DNA of 64,000 nucleotides from Aeromicrobium sp. (GCA_015351705.1 JADIIM010000037.1:62001-126000); one strand, 5' to 3'. Shown: positions 17,428 through 26,445, counted from the stretch's first letter. Notes: generated by a model from the sequence alone, not told the origin. Program-made: numbers and translations.

Positions 17428-18300
17428 ATGCTCATCGGTGCGCACGTAGGTGTGTCAGGAGGCTATCCGCAGGCGGTGGACTACGCGGTCTCGGTCGGGT
17501 GCGAGTGCATGCAGGTATTCGCGAAGAGCCCTCGGCAATGGAGCGCACGCCCGCTCGACCCGGAGGTCGCGTCGGCCTTCCGCCGCCGCTGCGCCGAGGT
17601 AGGCATGGGTCCGGTGGTCGTGCACACGGCGTACCTCATCAACCTCGGAAGCGTCGACGACGCGCTCTGGGAGCGTTCGTGGCGTGCGCTCGCCGACGAA
17701 CTCGCGCGTGCTGAGACGCTCGGCGCTGCGCTCGTGGTGACGCACCTCGGCACGCAGTTTCGCGCCGATCCCGGCGGCACGCACACGAGGATCGCCGCGG
17801 GCGTGGCCGCCGCACTTCGTCTCGCGGGGCCGTCCGACGTACGCCTCCTGCTCGAGAACACGGCCGGCGCTGGCACCACGTACGGCAGCGGGCCCGAGGA
17901 GCTCGGCGCGGTCCTATCCGGACTCGGCGATGACCGGGAACGCGTCGGCGTCTGCCTCGACACCTGTCATGCGCATGCTGCCGGGTACGACCTGTCGGAT
18001 CGGCAGGTCTGGCGTGATCTTGTCGACTCGTTCGAGCGATGCTGCGATATGCCGATCGAAGCGGTCCACGCCAACGACTGCGCATTCCCACCCGGTGAGC
18101 ACAAGGACCGTCACGCCTGGATAGGCGACGGCACTATAGGGAAGGACGGATTCGCTGCGATGTTCGATGCCCTTGCCGGCACTGGCGTTCCTGTCATCCT
18201 CGAGATGCCCGGAGAAGTGCCGGTGAAGGACGAGGAGAACCTCAGGCGTCTGAGGGAGTTGCGTGCCGCTTCCGCGGCGCACGCGTCACGCGCCGTATGA
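17428..18300 (+). CDS. nfo: Deoxyribonuclease IV (AP endonuclease, Nfo)
   Basis: Cleaves DNA at abasic sites in base excision repair; 290 residues, the usual size. TIM-barrel zinc enzyme: GAHVGVSGG at the start, VVHTAYLINLGS near 70, LENTAG near 142, VCLDTCHAHAAGYD near 174, HANDC near 212, HAWIGDGTIGKDGF near 228 and a final LEMPGE. ATG at 17428 has AAGGAGG (17414-17420) 7 bases upstream; TAGACT at 17402-17407 is a likely -10. Divergent from dinB and convergent with the exonuclease/GIY-YIG gene, whose 3' end overlaps its own by 59 bases. Confidence 0.93.
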   Translation: MLIGAHVGVSGGYPQAVDYAVSVGCECMQVFAKSPRQWSARPLDPEVASAFRRRCAEVGMGPVVVHTAYLINLGSVDDALWERSWRALADELARAETLGAALVVTHLGTQFRADPGGTHTRIAAGVAAALRLAGPSDVRLLLENTAGAGTTYGSGPEELGAVLSGLGDDRERVGVCLDTCHAHAAGYDLSDRQVWRDLVDSFERCCDMPIEAVHANDCAFPPGEHKDRHAWIGDGTIGKDGFAAMFDALAGTGVPVILEMPGEVPVKDEENLRRLRELRAASAAHASRAV

Positions 18301-19924
18301 TCGCATCGATCCGTCGGACCGCGTCGGCGACATCGTCATCGACCGGCACGACAACGGGCCGATGCTCATGGAGGTATCCGTCGATGAGCAGCATGTCCCT
18401 GAGTCTTCGCGCCGTTATCGGAAGCGGGCGGCCTGCCCGGCGCCTGGCCCGGTGGAGTGCACGCGCAAGAATGGCGAGCGCCGATCCCGAGGCGACGTCG
18501 TCACGTCCCACACGTACCGTCGTGTGCAGCCATCCGTGCACGAGCACGTGCAAGGCGAGCGCGCGCTCGTCACCCTCGATCACAACGCGCACCGGCACCT
18601 CGGCAGCACGCGCCGCGACCCCGAGTGCGCTCAGCGTGCGGTCCAGGGCCCGAGCGGCATCACGGTAACGGATCGCGTCCTCGTACCGCTCGTCGGTCAC
18701 CGCGCGCTCGCGATGGGCGTTCAGTGATTCGCGGAACGTGGTGCCGCCACCGTTGAAGATCGCGAGCGCATCGGTCACCCGGCGACGGTAGGCGTCCTCC
18801 GAGGTGTCCACGGCATCGCGGTCATGCAGACAGCACGTCATGTCCGGACAGCGGGAGGTGCCACAGGCGTCAAGCGACCGCGTGCAGCGGCGCAGCCGGA
18901 AGTGGGTCGACAGCGCCTGCGCCAGCGTGACGGCGGCCCACTCATTAGCGACCGGACCGAAGATGACGCCAGACCGCAGTCGACGGCGCGTGACGCGGAA
19001 CGCCGGGTACTCCGCGTCAGGATCGATGTGGAGATACAGTGGCTCTCGCAGTCGATGCTGATCACGGTTGTACCGGGGACGGTAGTGATCGAGCAGCCGG
19101 CTCTCCAGGAGCAGCGCATCCAGCCGAGATGTGCAGGATATGTGGTCGATGCAGGCGGTGTGCGCGGCATACGCCGCCCGCTCGGCATCGGCAGGTGAGT
19201 AGAAGTGGCTGCGGACCCGGGCACGAAGGTCCTTCGCACGACCCACGTACACGACATCCCCAGACTCGTCGCGGAAGAGGTACAGGCCGGGACCATCGGG
19301 GAGGTGGGTGGCGAGCGAGAGCTTGCGTGAGAGGGTGCCGTGACGAGCAAGGCCACACAGCACCGCGGCCTGCTCGGCGTTGAACACGCCGCGTTCGGCG
19401 AGCATGGGGATCATCGAGATGAACACCTCGGCGGTGGCCAGCGCATCAGGCAGCGCCCGGTGGTTGGGGACGGCGGTCGCGCCGCATGTAGCGGCAAGCA
19501 CCCGGAGGTTGTAGTGGGTCATGCCGGGAAGCAGACGGCGTGCAAGAGACAGGGTGTCGAGCACAGGGCGTTGGAAGGGGTGACCCACCCAGCGCTCGGC
19601 TTCGTAATCGAGGAAACCGAGGTCGAAGCGATGATTGTGGGCCACCAGCACCGCGCCCTCCGCGAACGTCGCGAAGGACCGTATGGCCTCTCTGACGTCA
19701 GGAGACGTCTCCAGCATCCCGTCGGTGATGCCGGTCAACTCGGCGACGACCGGCGGGACGGGCTCCCTCGGCCGCACAAGCGTTTCGAACGTGTCGGTGA
19801 TGCGGCCGCCCTGGATGCGCGCGGCTCCGATCTCGATGATATCGCTCGTTCCTGGCCGACCGCCCGTGGCCTCGATGTCGACAGCCACGAACGTGCCGGT
19901 GATGAGGTCGGTGGGGCCTAGCAT
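18242..19924 (-). CDS. Fused DnaQ-like exonuclease / GIY-YIG (UvrC-like) protein
   Basis: 560 residues on the minus strand. The N-terminal DEDD exonuclease domain (about 10-180) begins FVAVDIEATGG (D16 and E18), with HNHRFDLGFL near 98 and an HRALPDA-type final motif near 155. A GIY-YIG nuclease domain (about 210-290) has GPGLYLF and VYVGRAKDLRARVRSHF. A UvrB/UvrC-like segment near 410-440 follows. This resembles the actinobacterial exonuclease plus UvrC-like fusion (such as M. tuberculosis Rv2191), a repair nuclease of uncertain substrate. The C-terminal RNase H fold of true UvrC is missing. The AAAGGTG site is about 12 bases from the ATG. Confidence 0.88.
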   Translation of the reverse strand: MLGPTDLITGTFVAVDIEATGGRPGTSDIIEIGAARIQGGRITDTFETLVRPREPVPPVVAELTGITDGMLETSPDVREAIRSFATFAEGAVLVAHNHRFDLGFLDYEAERWVGHPFQRPVLDTLSLARRLLPGMTHYNLRVLAATCGATAVPNHRALPDALATAEVFISMIPMLAERGVFNAEQAAVLCGLARHGTLSRKLSLATHLPDGPGLYLFRDESGDVVYVGRAKDLRARVRSHFYSPADAERAAYAAHTACIDHISCTSRLDALLLESRLLDHYRPRYNRDQHRLREPLYLHIDPDAEYPAFRVTRRRLRSGVIFGPVANEWAAVTLAQALSTHFRLRRCTRSLDACGTSRCPDMTCCLHDRDAVDTSEDAYRRRVTDALAIFNGGGTTFRESLNAHRERAVTDERYEDAIRYRDAARALDRTLSALGVAARAAEVPVRVVIEGDERALALHVLVHGWLHTTVRVGRDDVASGSALAILARALHRARRRAGRPLPITARRLRDMLLIDGYLHEHRPVVVPVDDDVADAVRRIDAIIRRVTRAPRKRHATPSDA

Positions 19925-20016
19925 CTGTGATCAGGACACCTTTCGTCGTTTCCGATGCTATCACGGCCGAACATCCGGCGTGGGTGTGTCGCGCGTCACC
20001 GACGGGCGGGGTACCA

Positions 20017-20022
20017 TATGAT
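20017..20022 (+). promoter_or_regulatory. -10 element for the acidic protein gene
   Basis: TATGAT at 20017-20022, about 47 bases before the ATG at 20069. No good -35 hexamer is seen at the usual distance. Confidence 0.35.
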
Positions 20023-20068
20023 GAAGCCCGTGCCATGTTCATGTGCCGCACCGAGGAGAGGTGTCCCC

Positions 20069-21250
20069 ATGTCGTTCTACGTCGTGGAGCGCGATCCTGA
20101 CGACGGTTCCCTGCGCTCAGTCACCCCCGGACTCGCCGATCGCGCGGCAGCTGTGCAGGTGCTGCAGGACTTGCTCGCCGCCGGGACCGTGACGGTCACC
20201 GGGGACCTGTTCGTGCTCGACCTGGACAGCGCCGCACCGGTGATCGTGCTGCCTCCGGTGCCCATGCCGCCTGCCGAGCCGCTCACCGAGCCGATGCTCG
20301 ATGAGACACCAGGCATCGAGGAGACCTCTGGTCTCGATGAGGCCGCCACCGCACTCAGTGCGCCGGACGTCTTCGACACACCCGCCGAGGACGCGCCTGA
20401 CCAGGAGGGCCCGATCGAGACAGGCGACGACCTCGCTTCTGCCCTCCGACGGGCCGCCACCTCCCTCGAGTCCGAAGGGGTCGTCGCGCCCGAGTCGGTC
20501 TCGGGCCTTGACGCCGCCGATGACGACACCGCTGCGGATTCCGAGGAGCCTCGGATCGAACCGGTCGGCGAGGACTGGCCGTGGATGGGCGTCACCGCCG
20601 TTGAGGAAGTGCTCCCTGATGTCGACGCAGAGGATCTCGAGCCGGCTGGCGACGTCGAGCCTGATGCTGCGGCTCACTCCGAACTCGATGAGGGTGCAGC
20701 TGAGCCAGAACTCGAAGACGAGGTCGTGGCCGAGGCGGGCCACGACGCGGTCGAGCCCGTTGTCAACGATGATGAGGGACTCGATCACGAGGAGCCGTCC
20801 GTCGCTGACCAGGTGAGCGCACTCCTCGGCTCGCTCGCCGAGCCCGTTGTCAGTCATGTCGCAGAGCCCGCCGGTGTAGCTGAGGCTTCGGCCCCCGAGC
20901 CTGTCGTTGCCTCAGACCTCGATGAGCCGTCGGTCGAAGACTCCCCGCTGATCGTGCCGTCTGCTATCGACGACGAGGTATACCTCCCACGCCCTGTCAT
21001 CCTCGGTGACTACGAGGATGCGGCAGAGACCGCTCCTCAGGAGGCACCCGCCGAGGCGGCTACCGAGGTGCCTGCCGAGACCGCTCCGGCTGACCCGGAC
21101 GTCGCGCTTCCAGAGATCGACTACGTGCCGTCCGGTGAGCTCGACCTCGATACGTACACCTGCGATGACTGCGTATACGTCTACACCTGCCCCAAGGTGG
21201 GAGAGTCCTCGCCCAAGGAGTGCGGCTCGTTCCAGTGGAAGTCCAACTGA
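20069..21250 (+). CDS. Acidic low-complexity protein with C-terminal cysteine cluster
   Basis: 393 residues. The first 70 residues form a small ordered-looking domain (SFYVVERDPDDGSL, RAAAVQVLQDLLAAGTVTVTGDLFVLDL). Residues about 75-345 are a long stretch rich in E, D, A, P and V with almost no K, surely disordered and strongly negative. The end is LDTYTCDDCVYVYTCP with C365, C368, C374 and C385, a spacing that could bind zinc or an Fe-S cluster. No family recognised. ATG at 20069 has GAGGAGAGG about 7 bases upstream; a rho-independent terminator follows the stop. The chelatase-like gene lies just downstream, but the terminator argues for a separate transcript. Confidence 0.8.
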   Translation: MSFYVVERDPDDGSLRSVTPGLADRAAAVQVLQDLLAAGTVTVTGDLFVLDLDSAAPVIVLPPVPMPPAEPLTEPMLDETPGIEETSGLDEAATALSAPDVFDTPAEDAPDQEGPIETGDDLASALRRAATSLESEGVVAPESVSGLDAADDDTAADSEEPRIEPVGEDWPWMGVTAVEEVLPDVDAEDLEPAGDVEPDAAAHSELDEGAAEPELEDEVVAEAGHDAVEPVVNDDEGLDHEEPSVADQVSALLGSLAEPVVSHVAEPAGVAEASAPEPVVASDLDEPSVEDSPLIVPSAIDDEVYLPRPVILGDYEDAAETAPQEAPAEAATEVPAETAPADPDVALPEIDYVPSGELDLDTYTCDDCVYVYTCPKVGESSPKECGSFQWKSN

Positions 21251-21273
21251 CCACAACTTCTAGGTGACATGGG

Positions 21274-21309
21274 CGACCCGTCTACCATATAGTGTAGACG
21301 GGTCGTTTC
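21274..21309 (+). terminator. Rho-independent terminator after the acidic protein gene
   Basis: A 12-base perfect stem, CGACCCGTCTAC (21274-21285) with GTAGACGGGTCG (21294-21305), loop CATATAGT, then TTTCT. It lies 24 bases after the stop at 21250 and just before the RBS of the next gene, so it could also limit read-through into that gene. Confidence 0.85.
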
Positions 21310-21326
21310 TCATCCTGGAGGGGTGC

Positions 21327-23285
21327 ATGGCTCGGGAGGACGCCTCTGCGTATCCGTTCAGCGCCGTCGTCGCGCAGGACGCGCTCAAGACCGCGCTCCT
21401 GATCAACGCGATCGATCCGCGTGTCGGGGGTGTTCTCATCCGCGGCGAGAAGGGGACCGCCAAGTCCACCGCCGTCCGTGGCATGACGACCGTGCTGCCC
21501 GAGATCGACGTGGTCGAGGGGTGCCGCTTCGGCTGCGACCCCGGTGACCGCCGGGAACTGTGCCCTGACTGTGCCGAGGCCCGCGCCGCCGGTCCTCTCC
21601 CGCGCATCCGACGGCGCCCGGCGATCGTGGATCTGCCCGTCTCGGCAACCGAGGACCGTGTCGTCGGCACCCTCGATCTGGAGGCCGCGCTCAAGCATGG
21701 TGAGCGACGGTTCGAGCCCGGGCTGCTCGCGCGCGCCAACCGCGGCATCCTGTACATCGACGAGGTCAACCTTCTGGACGATCACCTCGTCGACACGCTC
21801 CTGGATGCGGCTGCCAGTGGGCGCAACATCGTCGAGCGTGAGGGCATCCGTTACGAACACCCCGCCCGGTTCGTGCTCGTAGGGACCATGAACCCCGAGG
21901 AGGGTGAGCTGCGCCCCCAGCTGCTCGACCGCTTCGGACTGTGCGTTGATGTGCGGGGCATCACCGATGCCGATGTCCGTGTCGAGGTCATGCGCCGGCG
22001 GCGCGCCTACGAAGACGACCCCGTCGGCTTCGCGCGCGCCTGGGAGCCGGAACAGCAGTCGTTGCGCGAGGTCCTCACAGGCGCGATACACACGCTTCCT
22101 GACGTTGAGCTCGACGACGACCTGCTGTTCCTCATCGCCTCTGTCTGTGCGTCCATGGAGGTCGACGGCCACCGTGCTGACCTGGTCATGGCGCGCGCCG
22201 CCACGGCGTACGCTGTTCTCGGCGGTCGTCGGGAGGTGACGCCCGCAGACGTTCAAGCGGTCGCCCCGATGGTGCTTGCACACCGCATGCGCAAGACGCC
22301 GTTCGCTGAAGATCGTCTCGATGAGGAGCGTCTCCAGCAGGTGATCTCGCAGTCCAGCAGCGCCACGGACTCCACACAGGGCGAGTCTCCCACTCGGCCC
22401 GAGCCTGCCGACGGGTCCCTTCCGGCCCCGGTGCAAGCGGAGTCATCGGTCGGAGAAGCTGCGGCGGCCCCGGATGTCGAGGCCGAGCTCGTTGTCGGCA
22501 TGGACCGGGTCAGACGCTCGCGCAGCGGCCGTCGGCAGGAGACCACTACCAGTGATCGGTCCGGCCGATACGTCCGTGCCGAGGAGCCTCGCCCTGGCGC
22601 ACCTGTCGACCTCGCCCTGGACGCGACCATCAGGGCCGCGGCCCCAAACCAGGCCGGACGGCAGGGCGACCTCGCTATCAATGTCGGCCCTGCCGACGTC
22701 CGCTCCAAGGTCCGTACCCGGCGGGTCGGCGCGTCGATCGTCTTCTGCGTCGACGCGAGCGGCTCCATGGGTGCCGCCAACCGTATGGAGGCCGCCAAAG
22801 CAGCTGTCTTCGAGTTGCTCGTCGACGCCTACCAGCGTCGCGACCGGGTGGGTCTCGTGGCATTCCGGGGTGACGGAGCCGAGGTCGTGCTTCCGCCCAC
22901 GGGCAGTGTGGAGCTCGCGCAACTCAGGTTGCGGTCGCTGCCCACCGGCGGCGCGACGCCTGTTGCCCACGGGATCCTCAAGTCACTCGACGTCCTTGCC
23001 GCCGAGACCCGCCGAGACGACAGCGTCGTGCCCTGGATGGTCCTGTTGACTGACGGCAAGGCCAACGTCGGCCTCGCCGACGGGCTTGGCAGCGAGGATG
23101 CCAGGCTCGCCGCGACCCGTCTGCGCGAGGCCTCGATCAACACGCTCGTGATCGATACCTCTGGTCCGGGGAGCGGCATCGCCGCCCGGGAGCTTGCGCG
23201 TGCCGCTGGGGCCGAGTACGTCCGTGTCGGAGCGCCATCGGGTGTCAGCCTCGCAAGCGCCGTACGCCAGAGACTTGCGGGCTGA
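21327..23285 (+). CDS. Magnesium-chelatase-like AAA+ / VWA protein (ChlI-ChlD fusion)
   Basis: 652 residues combining the two small subunits of tetrapyrrole metal chelatases. The AAA+ part (about 1-320) has Walker A GEKGTAKST (40-48), Walker B ILYIDEVN near 140, the family cysteine segment CRFGCDPGD...CPDC near 68-90 and a GTMNPEEGELRPQLLDRFG sensor region. A charged linker (about 335-440) leads to a VWA domain with MIDAS D476-x-S478-x-S480. The large chelatase subunit (BchH/CobN-like) is not in the window, so metal insertion into a porphyrin or corrin is not proven; MoxR/VWA pairs also remodel other proteins. ATG at 21327, CTGGAGGGG upstream. Confidence 0.88.
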   Translation: MAREDASAYPFSAVVAQDALKTALLINAIDPRVGGVLIRGEKGTAKSTAVRGMTTVLPEIDVVEGCRFGCDPGDRRELCPDCAEARAAGPLPRIRRRPAIVDLPVSATEDRVVGTLDLEAALKHGERRFEPGLLARANRGILYIDEVNLLDDHLVDTLLDAAASGRNIVEREGIRYEHPARFVLVGTMNPEEGELRPQLLDRFGLCVDVRGITDADVRVEVMRRRRAYEDDPVGFARAWEPEQQSLREVLTGAIHTLPDVELDDDLLFLIASVCASMEVDGHRADLVMARAATAYAVLGGRREVTPADVQAVAPMVLAHRMRKTPFAEDRLDEERLQQVISQSSSATDSTQGESPTRPEPADGSLPAPVQAESSVGEAAAAPDVEAELVVGMDRVRRSRSGRRQETTTSDRSGRYVRAEEPRPGAPVDLALDATIRAAAPNQAGRQGDLAINVGPADVRSKVRTRRVGASIVFCVDASGSMGAANRMEAAKAAVFELLVDAYQRRDRVGLVAFRGDGAEVVLPPTGSVELAQLRLRSLPTGGATPVAHGILKSLDVLAAETRRDDSVVPWMVLLTDGKANVGLADGLGSEDARLAATRLREASINTLVIDTSGPGSGIAARELARAAGAEYVRVGAPSGVSLASAVRQRLAG

Positions 23286-23304
23286 TCCGAACAGGCGAGC
23301 GAGC

Positions 23305-23647
23305 GCGGGAGTGGGCCTGTAAGCCGGATTCTGTCGCGTGCGACCATCTATCTGGGACCGACGTCACCGTCGGCCTCGCGCGGGCAACCCGAGCGTCGAC
23401 CGGGCCGGTCTTGACCGCTCCTATTCGCCCTTGCTCCGGGTGGGGTTTGCCAAGCCGCCACGTCACCGTGACGCTGGTGCGCTCTTACCGCACCGTTTCA
23501 GCTTTTCCGGCCCCGGGGGACCGGAGTCTTCTTTTCTGTGGCACTTTCCGTCGGCTCGCGCCGCCCTGGCGTTACCAGGCACCCTGCCCTGTGGAGTCCG
23601 GACTTTCCTCACACCCGAAGGTGCGCGGCCGCACAGCCCACTCCCGC
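23305..23647 (-). ncRNA. rnpB: RNase P RNA (bacterial type A)
   Basis: Catalytic RNA that trims tRNA 5' ends. On the minus strand the conserved core GAGGAAAGTCCGGACTCC lies near 23613-23593, followed by ACAGGGCAGGGTGCC. The 3' part has ACAGAATCCGGCTTACAGG near 23334-23316. The 5' and 3' ends form a perfect 12-base P1 helix, 23305-23316 with 23636-23647, which fixes the limits. A -10 TAGAAT lies 6 bases beyond the 5' end. The 3' end is only about 20 bases from the stop of the chelatase gene on the opposite strand. Confidence 0.95.
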
Positions 23648-23653
23648 ACGCAC

Positions 23654-23659
23654 ATTCTA
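23654..23659 (-). promoter_or_regulatory. -10 element of rnpB
   Basis: TAGAAT on the minus strand, 6 bases from the start of P1, placing the transcription start at about 23647. This agrees with the 5' end predicted from the P1 helix. No strong -35 hexamer. Confidence 0.6.
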
Positions 23660-23746
23660 GCAGGGTATGACATACAGCCCACGGGAAGGAATACACTCAT
23701 GTGCAGGGGTTGCATGCGAGCGTTCATCCGACTGAGGGGGTGCGTG

Positions 23747-24433
23747 ATGAACAACTACCTGGATCGTGACGATCTGCTGCTCATCGGCGATGGAGCGCTC
23801 ATCACGTGCGGCGTGAGTGCTATGGCCATGGCTGTCGTGCTCTTGCTGAGTGAGGTCCTATCGGCTCAGAGTGAGGTACCCGTCTGGTTGCAGACCGTGA
23901 GCTCCACAGCCTTCTTCGGCTCGGCGCTCGCGGGACCGGTTCTGGCATGGCTTGCGAGCAAGCGGAAGATCACCGCGCTGGTAGTGCTGGGTGCCGTGTT
24001 GGGTGGGGTTCTGATCGTGGTCTCTTTCGCGATTCTGGCAGCGCTCACCGGCGTCTTCCAGCTCGCGTTGCGGGGGATCAAGACCGAAGGTCCATGGGGA
24101 CTCGCGGCGCTTAGCGTCCTCGCACTGGCTGGTCTCGCGTTCGTCGCCGTGAGGCTCATCCGAGACGCGTTGGCTGACCGCCGGAAACCGCAGCCCGAGC
24201 ATCCAACACTTGACGTACTCCGCATTGCGTCCGCCGCGATCGTTGTCGTGTACATAGCGGCAATCGTGCTCGTCGCGTTCATCCCGGGCCGCGCCGAAGT
24301 GATCGAGGCCATCACGTTCATGCTCATCAGCGCCGTGAGCGGCGCATGTCTGGTGGCTGGCCCGGCGATGCTAACGCACGCGATCAAGAATCGTCAGCAG
24401 CCGACGCTCGATGCTGGAGTGAACCCGACGTAG
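23747..24433 (+). CDS. Multi-pass membrane protein, unknown function
   Basis: 228 residues with about six hydrophobic segments: near 14-36 (LITCGVSAMAMAVVLLL), 48-66, 72-100 (ALVVLGAVLGGVLIVVSFAI), 112-132, 155-178 (IVVVYIAAIVLVAF) and 185-205. No recognised motif. ATG at 23747 follows GAGGGGG by about 7 bases; an upstream ATG at 23714 would add 11 residues. It converges on glnS with only 11 bases between the stops. Base use is somewhat less GC-rich than in neighbours, as usual for membrane proteins. Confidence 0.8.
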   Translation: MNNYLDRDDLLLIGDGALITCGVSAMAMAVVLLLSEVLSAQSEVPVWLQTVSSTAFFGSALAGPVLAWLASKRKITALVVLGAVLGGVLIVVSFAILAALTGVFQLALRGIKTEGPWGLAALSVLALAGLAFVAVRLIRDALADRRKPQPEHPTLDVLRIASAAIVVVYIAAIVLVAFIPGRAEVIEAITFMLISAVSGACLVAGPAMLTHAIKNRQQPTLDAGVNPT

Positions 24434-24444
24434 CCGACGAAGGC

Positions 24445-26142
24445 CTACGCGTCCTGACGACCCTGCGCCTGCAGCTTCGCCCACGTGTCCTTAAGCGTGA
24501 GCGTGCGGTTGAACACGGGCGCACCGGGCGCCGAGTCGGGATCCGGACAGAAGTAGCCGAGCCGCTCGAACTGCACCGTCTGGCCCACGGGCACCTCGGC
24601 AAGCGACGGTTCCACGAAGCAGCTCGCGAGCACGACTTCCGACTGCGGGTTGAGGTCCTCGAAGAGGTCGCTGCCGCCTGAGCCAGGGTTCGGGCTCGCG
24701 AAGAGGTGGTCGTAAAGGCGCACCTCGGCGGGGACCGCGTGTGCGGCCGAAAGCCAGTGGAGCGTGGCCTTCACCTTGCGACCGTCGGGCGCGTTTCCGC
24801 CACGGGTCTCCGGATCGTACGTGCAGCGGATCTCGGTGATGCGGCCGTCGGCGTCCTTCACCACGTGGGTGCACGTGATGAAGTAGGCCGAGCGCAGCCG
24901 AACTTCGCGGCCGGGCGCAAGGCGGAAGAACTTCTTGGGCGGGTCCTCCATGAAGTCGTCCCGCTCGATCCAGAGTTCGCGCGCAAACGGCACCGTGCGC
25001 GTGCCCGCAGACTCGTCCTCGGGGTTGTTCACGACCTCCATGTGCTCGACGGTGTCCTCCGGGTAGTTCTCGATGACGACCTTCACCGGGTCGAGCACGC
25101 CGAAGCGGCGCAGCGCGGTGCGGTTCAAGACGTCGCGGACCGCATGCTCGAGCATCTCGATCTCGACGACGCTGTCGGCACGCGCGACGCCGATCATCCC
25201 CGCGAAGTCGCGCAGTCCCTCGGCGGGGAAGCCGCGACGGCGGATTCCCGAGAGGGTGGGCATGCGCGGATCGCTCCAGCCGCGCACGTGGCCCTCGTTC
25301 ACAAGCTTCAGGAGCACGCGCTTGGAGAGCACGGTGTGCGTGAGATTGAGGCGCGCGAACTCGTACTGGTGCGGCACCGCCGGCACCGGGAGGTTCTCGA
25401 TGAACCAGTCGTAGAGCGGCCGGTGGTCCTGGAACTCCAGGGTGCAGATGGAGTGCGTGATGCCCTCGATCGCGTCGGACTGCCCGTGCGCGAAGTCGTA
25501 ACTCGGGTAGATGCACCAGGCGTCGCCCGTGCGCGGGTGCGCGACGTGCAGGATGCGGTACATCACGGGGTCGCGGAAGTTGATGTTGGGCGAGGCCATG
25601 TCGATCTTGGCGCGGAGCACGCGCGCGCCGTTCTCGAACTCACCGGCGCGCATGCGATCGAACAGGTCGAGGTTCTCCTCCACGGACCGGTCACGCCAGG
25701 GACTCGGCGTGCCCGGCTCGGTCAGCGTGCCGCGATGTGCGCGGATCTCCTCGGCGGAGAGGTCGTCCACGTACGCCTTGCCCTCACGGATGAGGTGGAG
25801 CGCCCATTCGTAGAGCTGCTCGAAGTAGTCCGACGCGTAGTACAAGTGCTCGCCCCAGTCGAAGCCGAGCCAGCGCACGTCGGTCATGATCGAGTCGATG
25901 TACTCCTGCTCCTCCTTGACCGGGTTCGTGTCGTCGAAGCGCAGATGGCAACGGCCGCCGAATTCGTCGGCGATGCCGAAGTTCAGGCAGATGGACTTGG
26001 CGTGCCCGATGTGAAGGTAGCCGTTAGGCTCCGGAGGGAAGCGCGTCACGACGGTCTCATGGCGGCCTTCCCGCAGGTCAGCGGCCACGATGTCGCGGAT
26101 GAAGTCGCTGCGGGGCGAGGGGGGTGTCGTCTGTGTGTCCAT
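24445..26142 (-). CDS. glnS: Glutaminyl-tRNA synthetase
   Basis: Charges tRNA-Gln with glutamine directly; 565 residues, class I synthetase. ATP-binding HIGH motif in [16 protein letters not shown] (about 36-51), GlnRS-type RFDDTNP near 70 and a KMSKS-equivalent VLSKR near 265; a two-barrel anticodon-binding domain forms the C-terminal third. The FPPEPNG form separates it from GltX. The ATG at 26142 (MDTQTTPP) is chosen; an in-frame ATG at 26160 would add six residues. There is no Shine-Dalgarno site, but TATCCT lies 8 bases upstream, so the mRNA may be leaderless. It is downstream of the tRNA-Gln and tRNA-Glu genes on the same strand. Confidence 0.93.
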   Translation of the reverse strand: MDTQTTPPSPRSDFIRDIVAADLREGRHETVVTRFPPEPNGYLHIGHAKSICLNFGIADEFGGRCHLRFDDTNPVKEEQEYIDSIMTDVRWLGFDWGEHLYYASDYFEQLYEWALHLIREGKAYVDDLSAEEIRAHRGTLTEPGTPSPWRDRSVEENLDLFDRMRAGEFENGARVLRAKIDMASPNINFRDPVMYRILHVAHPRTGDAWCIYPSYDFAHGQSDAIEGITHSICTLEFQDHRPLYDWFIENLPVPAVPHQYEFARLNLTHTVLSKRVLLKLVNEGHVRGWSDPRMPTLSGIRRRGFPAEGLRDFAGMIGVARADSVVEIEMLEHAVRDVLNRTALRRFGVLDPVKVVIENYPEDTVEHMEVVNNPEDESAGTRTVPFARELWIERDDFMEDPPKKFFRLAPGREVRLRSAYFITCTHVVKDADGRITEIRCTYDPETRGGNAPDGRKVKATLHWLSAAHAVPAEVRLYDHLFASPNPGSGGSDLFEDLNPQSEVVLASCFVEPSLAEVPVGQTVQFERLGYFCPDPDSAPGAPVFNRTLTLKDTWAKLQAQGRQDA

Positions 26143-26183
26143 GGTGGCCGAGGATAGCATATGGCGCTCACAGCGTGGACGCA

Positions 26184-26211
26184 GAGACCCCCTCGTTGCC
26201 GAGGGGGTCTC
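26184..26211. terminator. Strong hairpin between tRNA-Glu and glnS
   Basis: GAGACCCCCTCG (26184-26195) pairs perfectly with CGAGGGGGTCTC (26200-26211) around TTGC. On the minus strand it follows the CCA of tRNA-Glu by 8 bases, so it can end the tRNA transcript and separate it from glnS. No T-run follows on that strand. Confidence 0.65.
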
Positions 26212-26219
26212 GTGATCTT

Positions 26220-26295
26220 TGGTAGCCCGTACGGGATTCGAACCCGTGATCTCCGCCTTGAGAGGGCGGTGTCCTAACCGCTAGACGAACGGGCC
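26220..26295 (-). tRNA. tRNA-Glu (anticodon CTC)
   Basis: A complete cloverleaf on the minus strand: acceptor GGCCCGT with ACGGGCT, anticodon stem CCGCC/GGCGG around loop CTCTCAA giving anticodon CTC, T-loop GGTTCGAATCC, and a genome-encoded CCA at the 3' end (26222-26220). It reads GAG codons only by strict pairing. It lies 5 bases after tRNA-Gln. Confidence 0.95.
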
Positions 26296-26300
26296 ATGTG

Positions 26301-26376
26301 TGGCTGGGGTACTAGGGCTCGAACCTAGACTCTTCGGAACCAGAATCCGACGTGTTGCCAGTTACACCATACCCCA
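26301..26376 (-). tRNA. tRNA-Gln (anticodon CTG)
   Basis: A complete cloverleaf on the minus strand: acceptor TGGGGTA with TACCCCA, anticodon stem TCGGA/TCCGA around loop TTCTGGT giving anticodon CTG, T-loop GGTTCGAGCC and encoded CCA (26303-26301). The weak T1-A72 acceptor end is typical of tRNA-Gln recognised by GlnRS, whose gene is next downstream. Confidence 0.95.
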
Positions 26377-26445
26377 CCGCGCTCCGGGCGCAGCCAGGGC
26401 GCGAATAGGAATCCTACCTGGGAGGTTCGTGGGTGTCAACCCGTC

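Noticed and set aside
23411-23746. The longer upstream extension of the membrane protein gene
   Set aside because: It would run through the RNase P RNA; the ATG at 23747 has its own ribosome site.
24706-26157. A 483-residue plus-strand open frame over glnS
   Set aside because: The minus strand encodes a complete glutaminyl-tRNA synthetase; the plus frame is V/H/R-rich shadow sequence.
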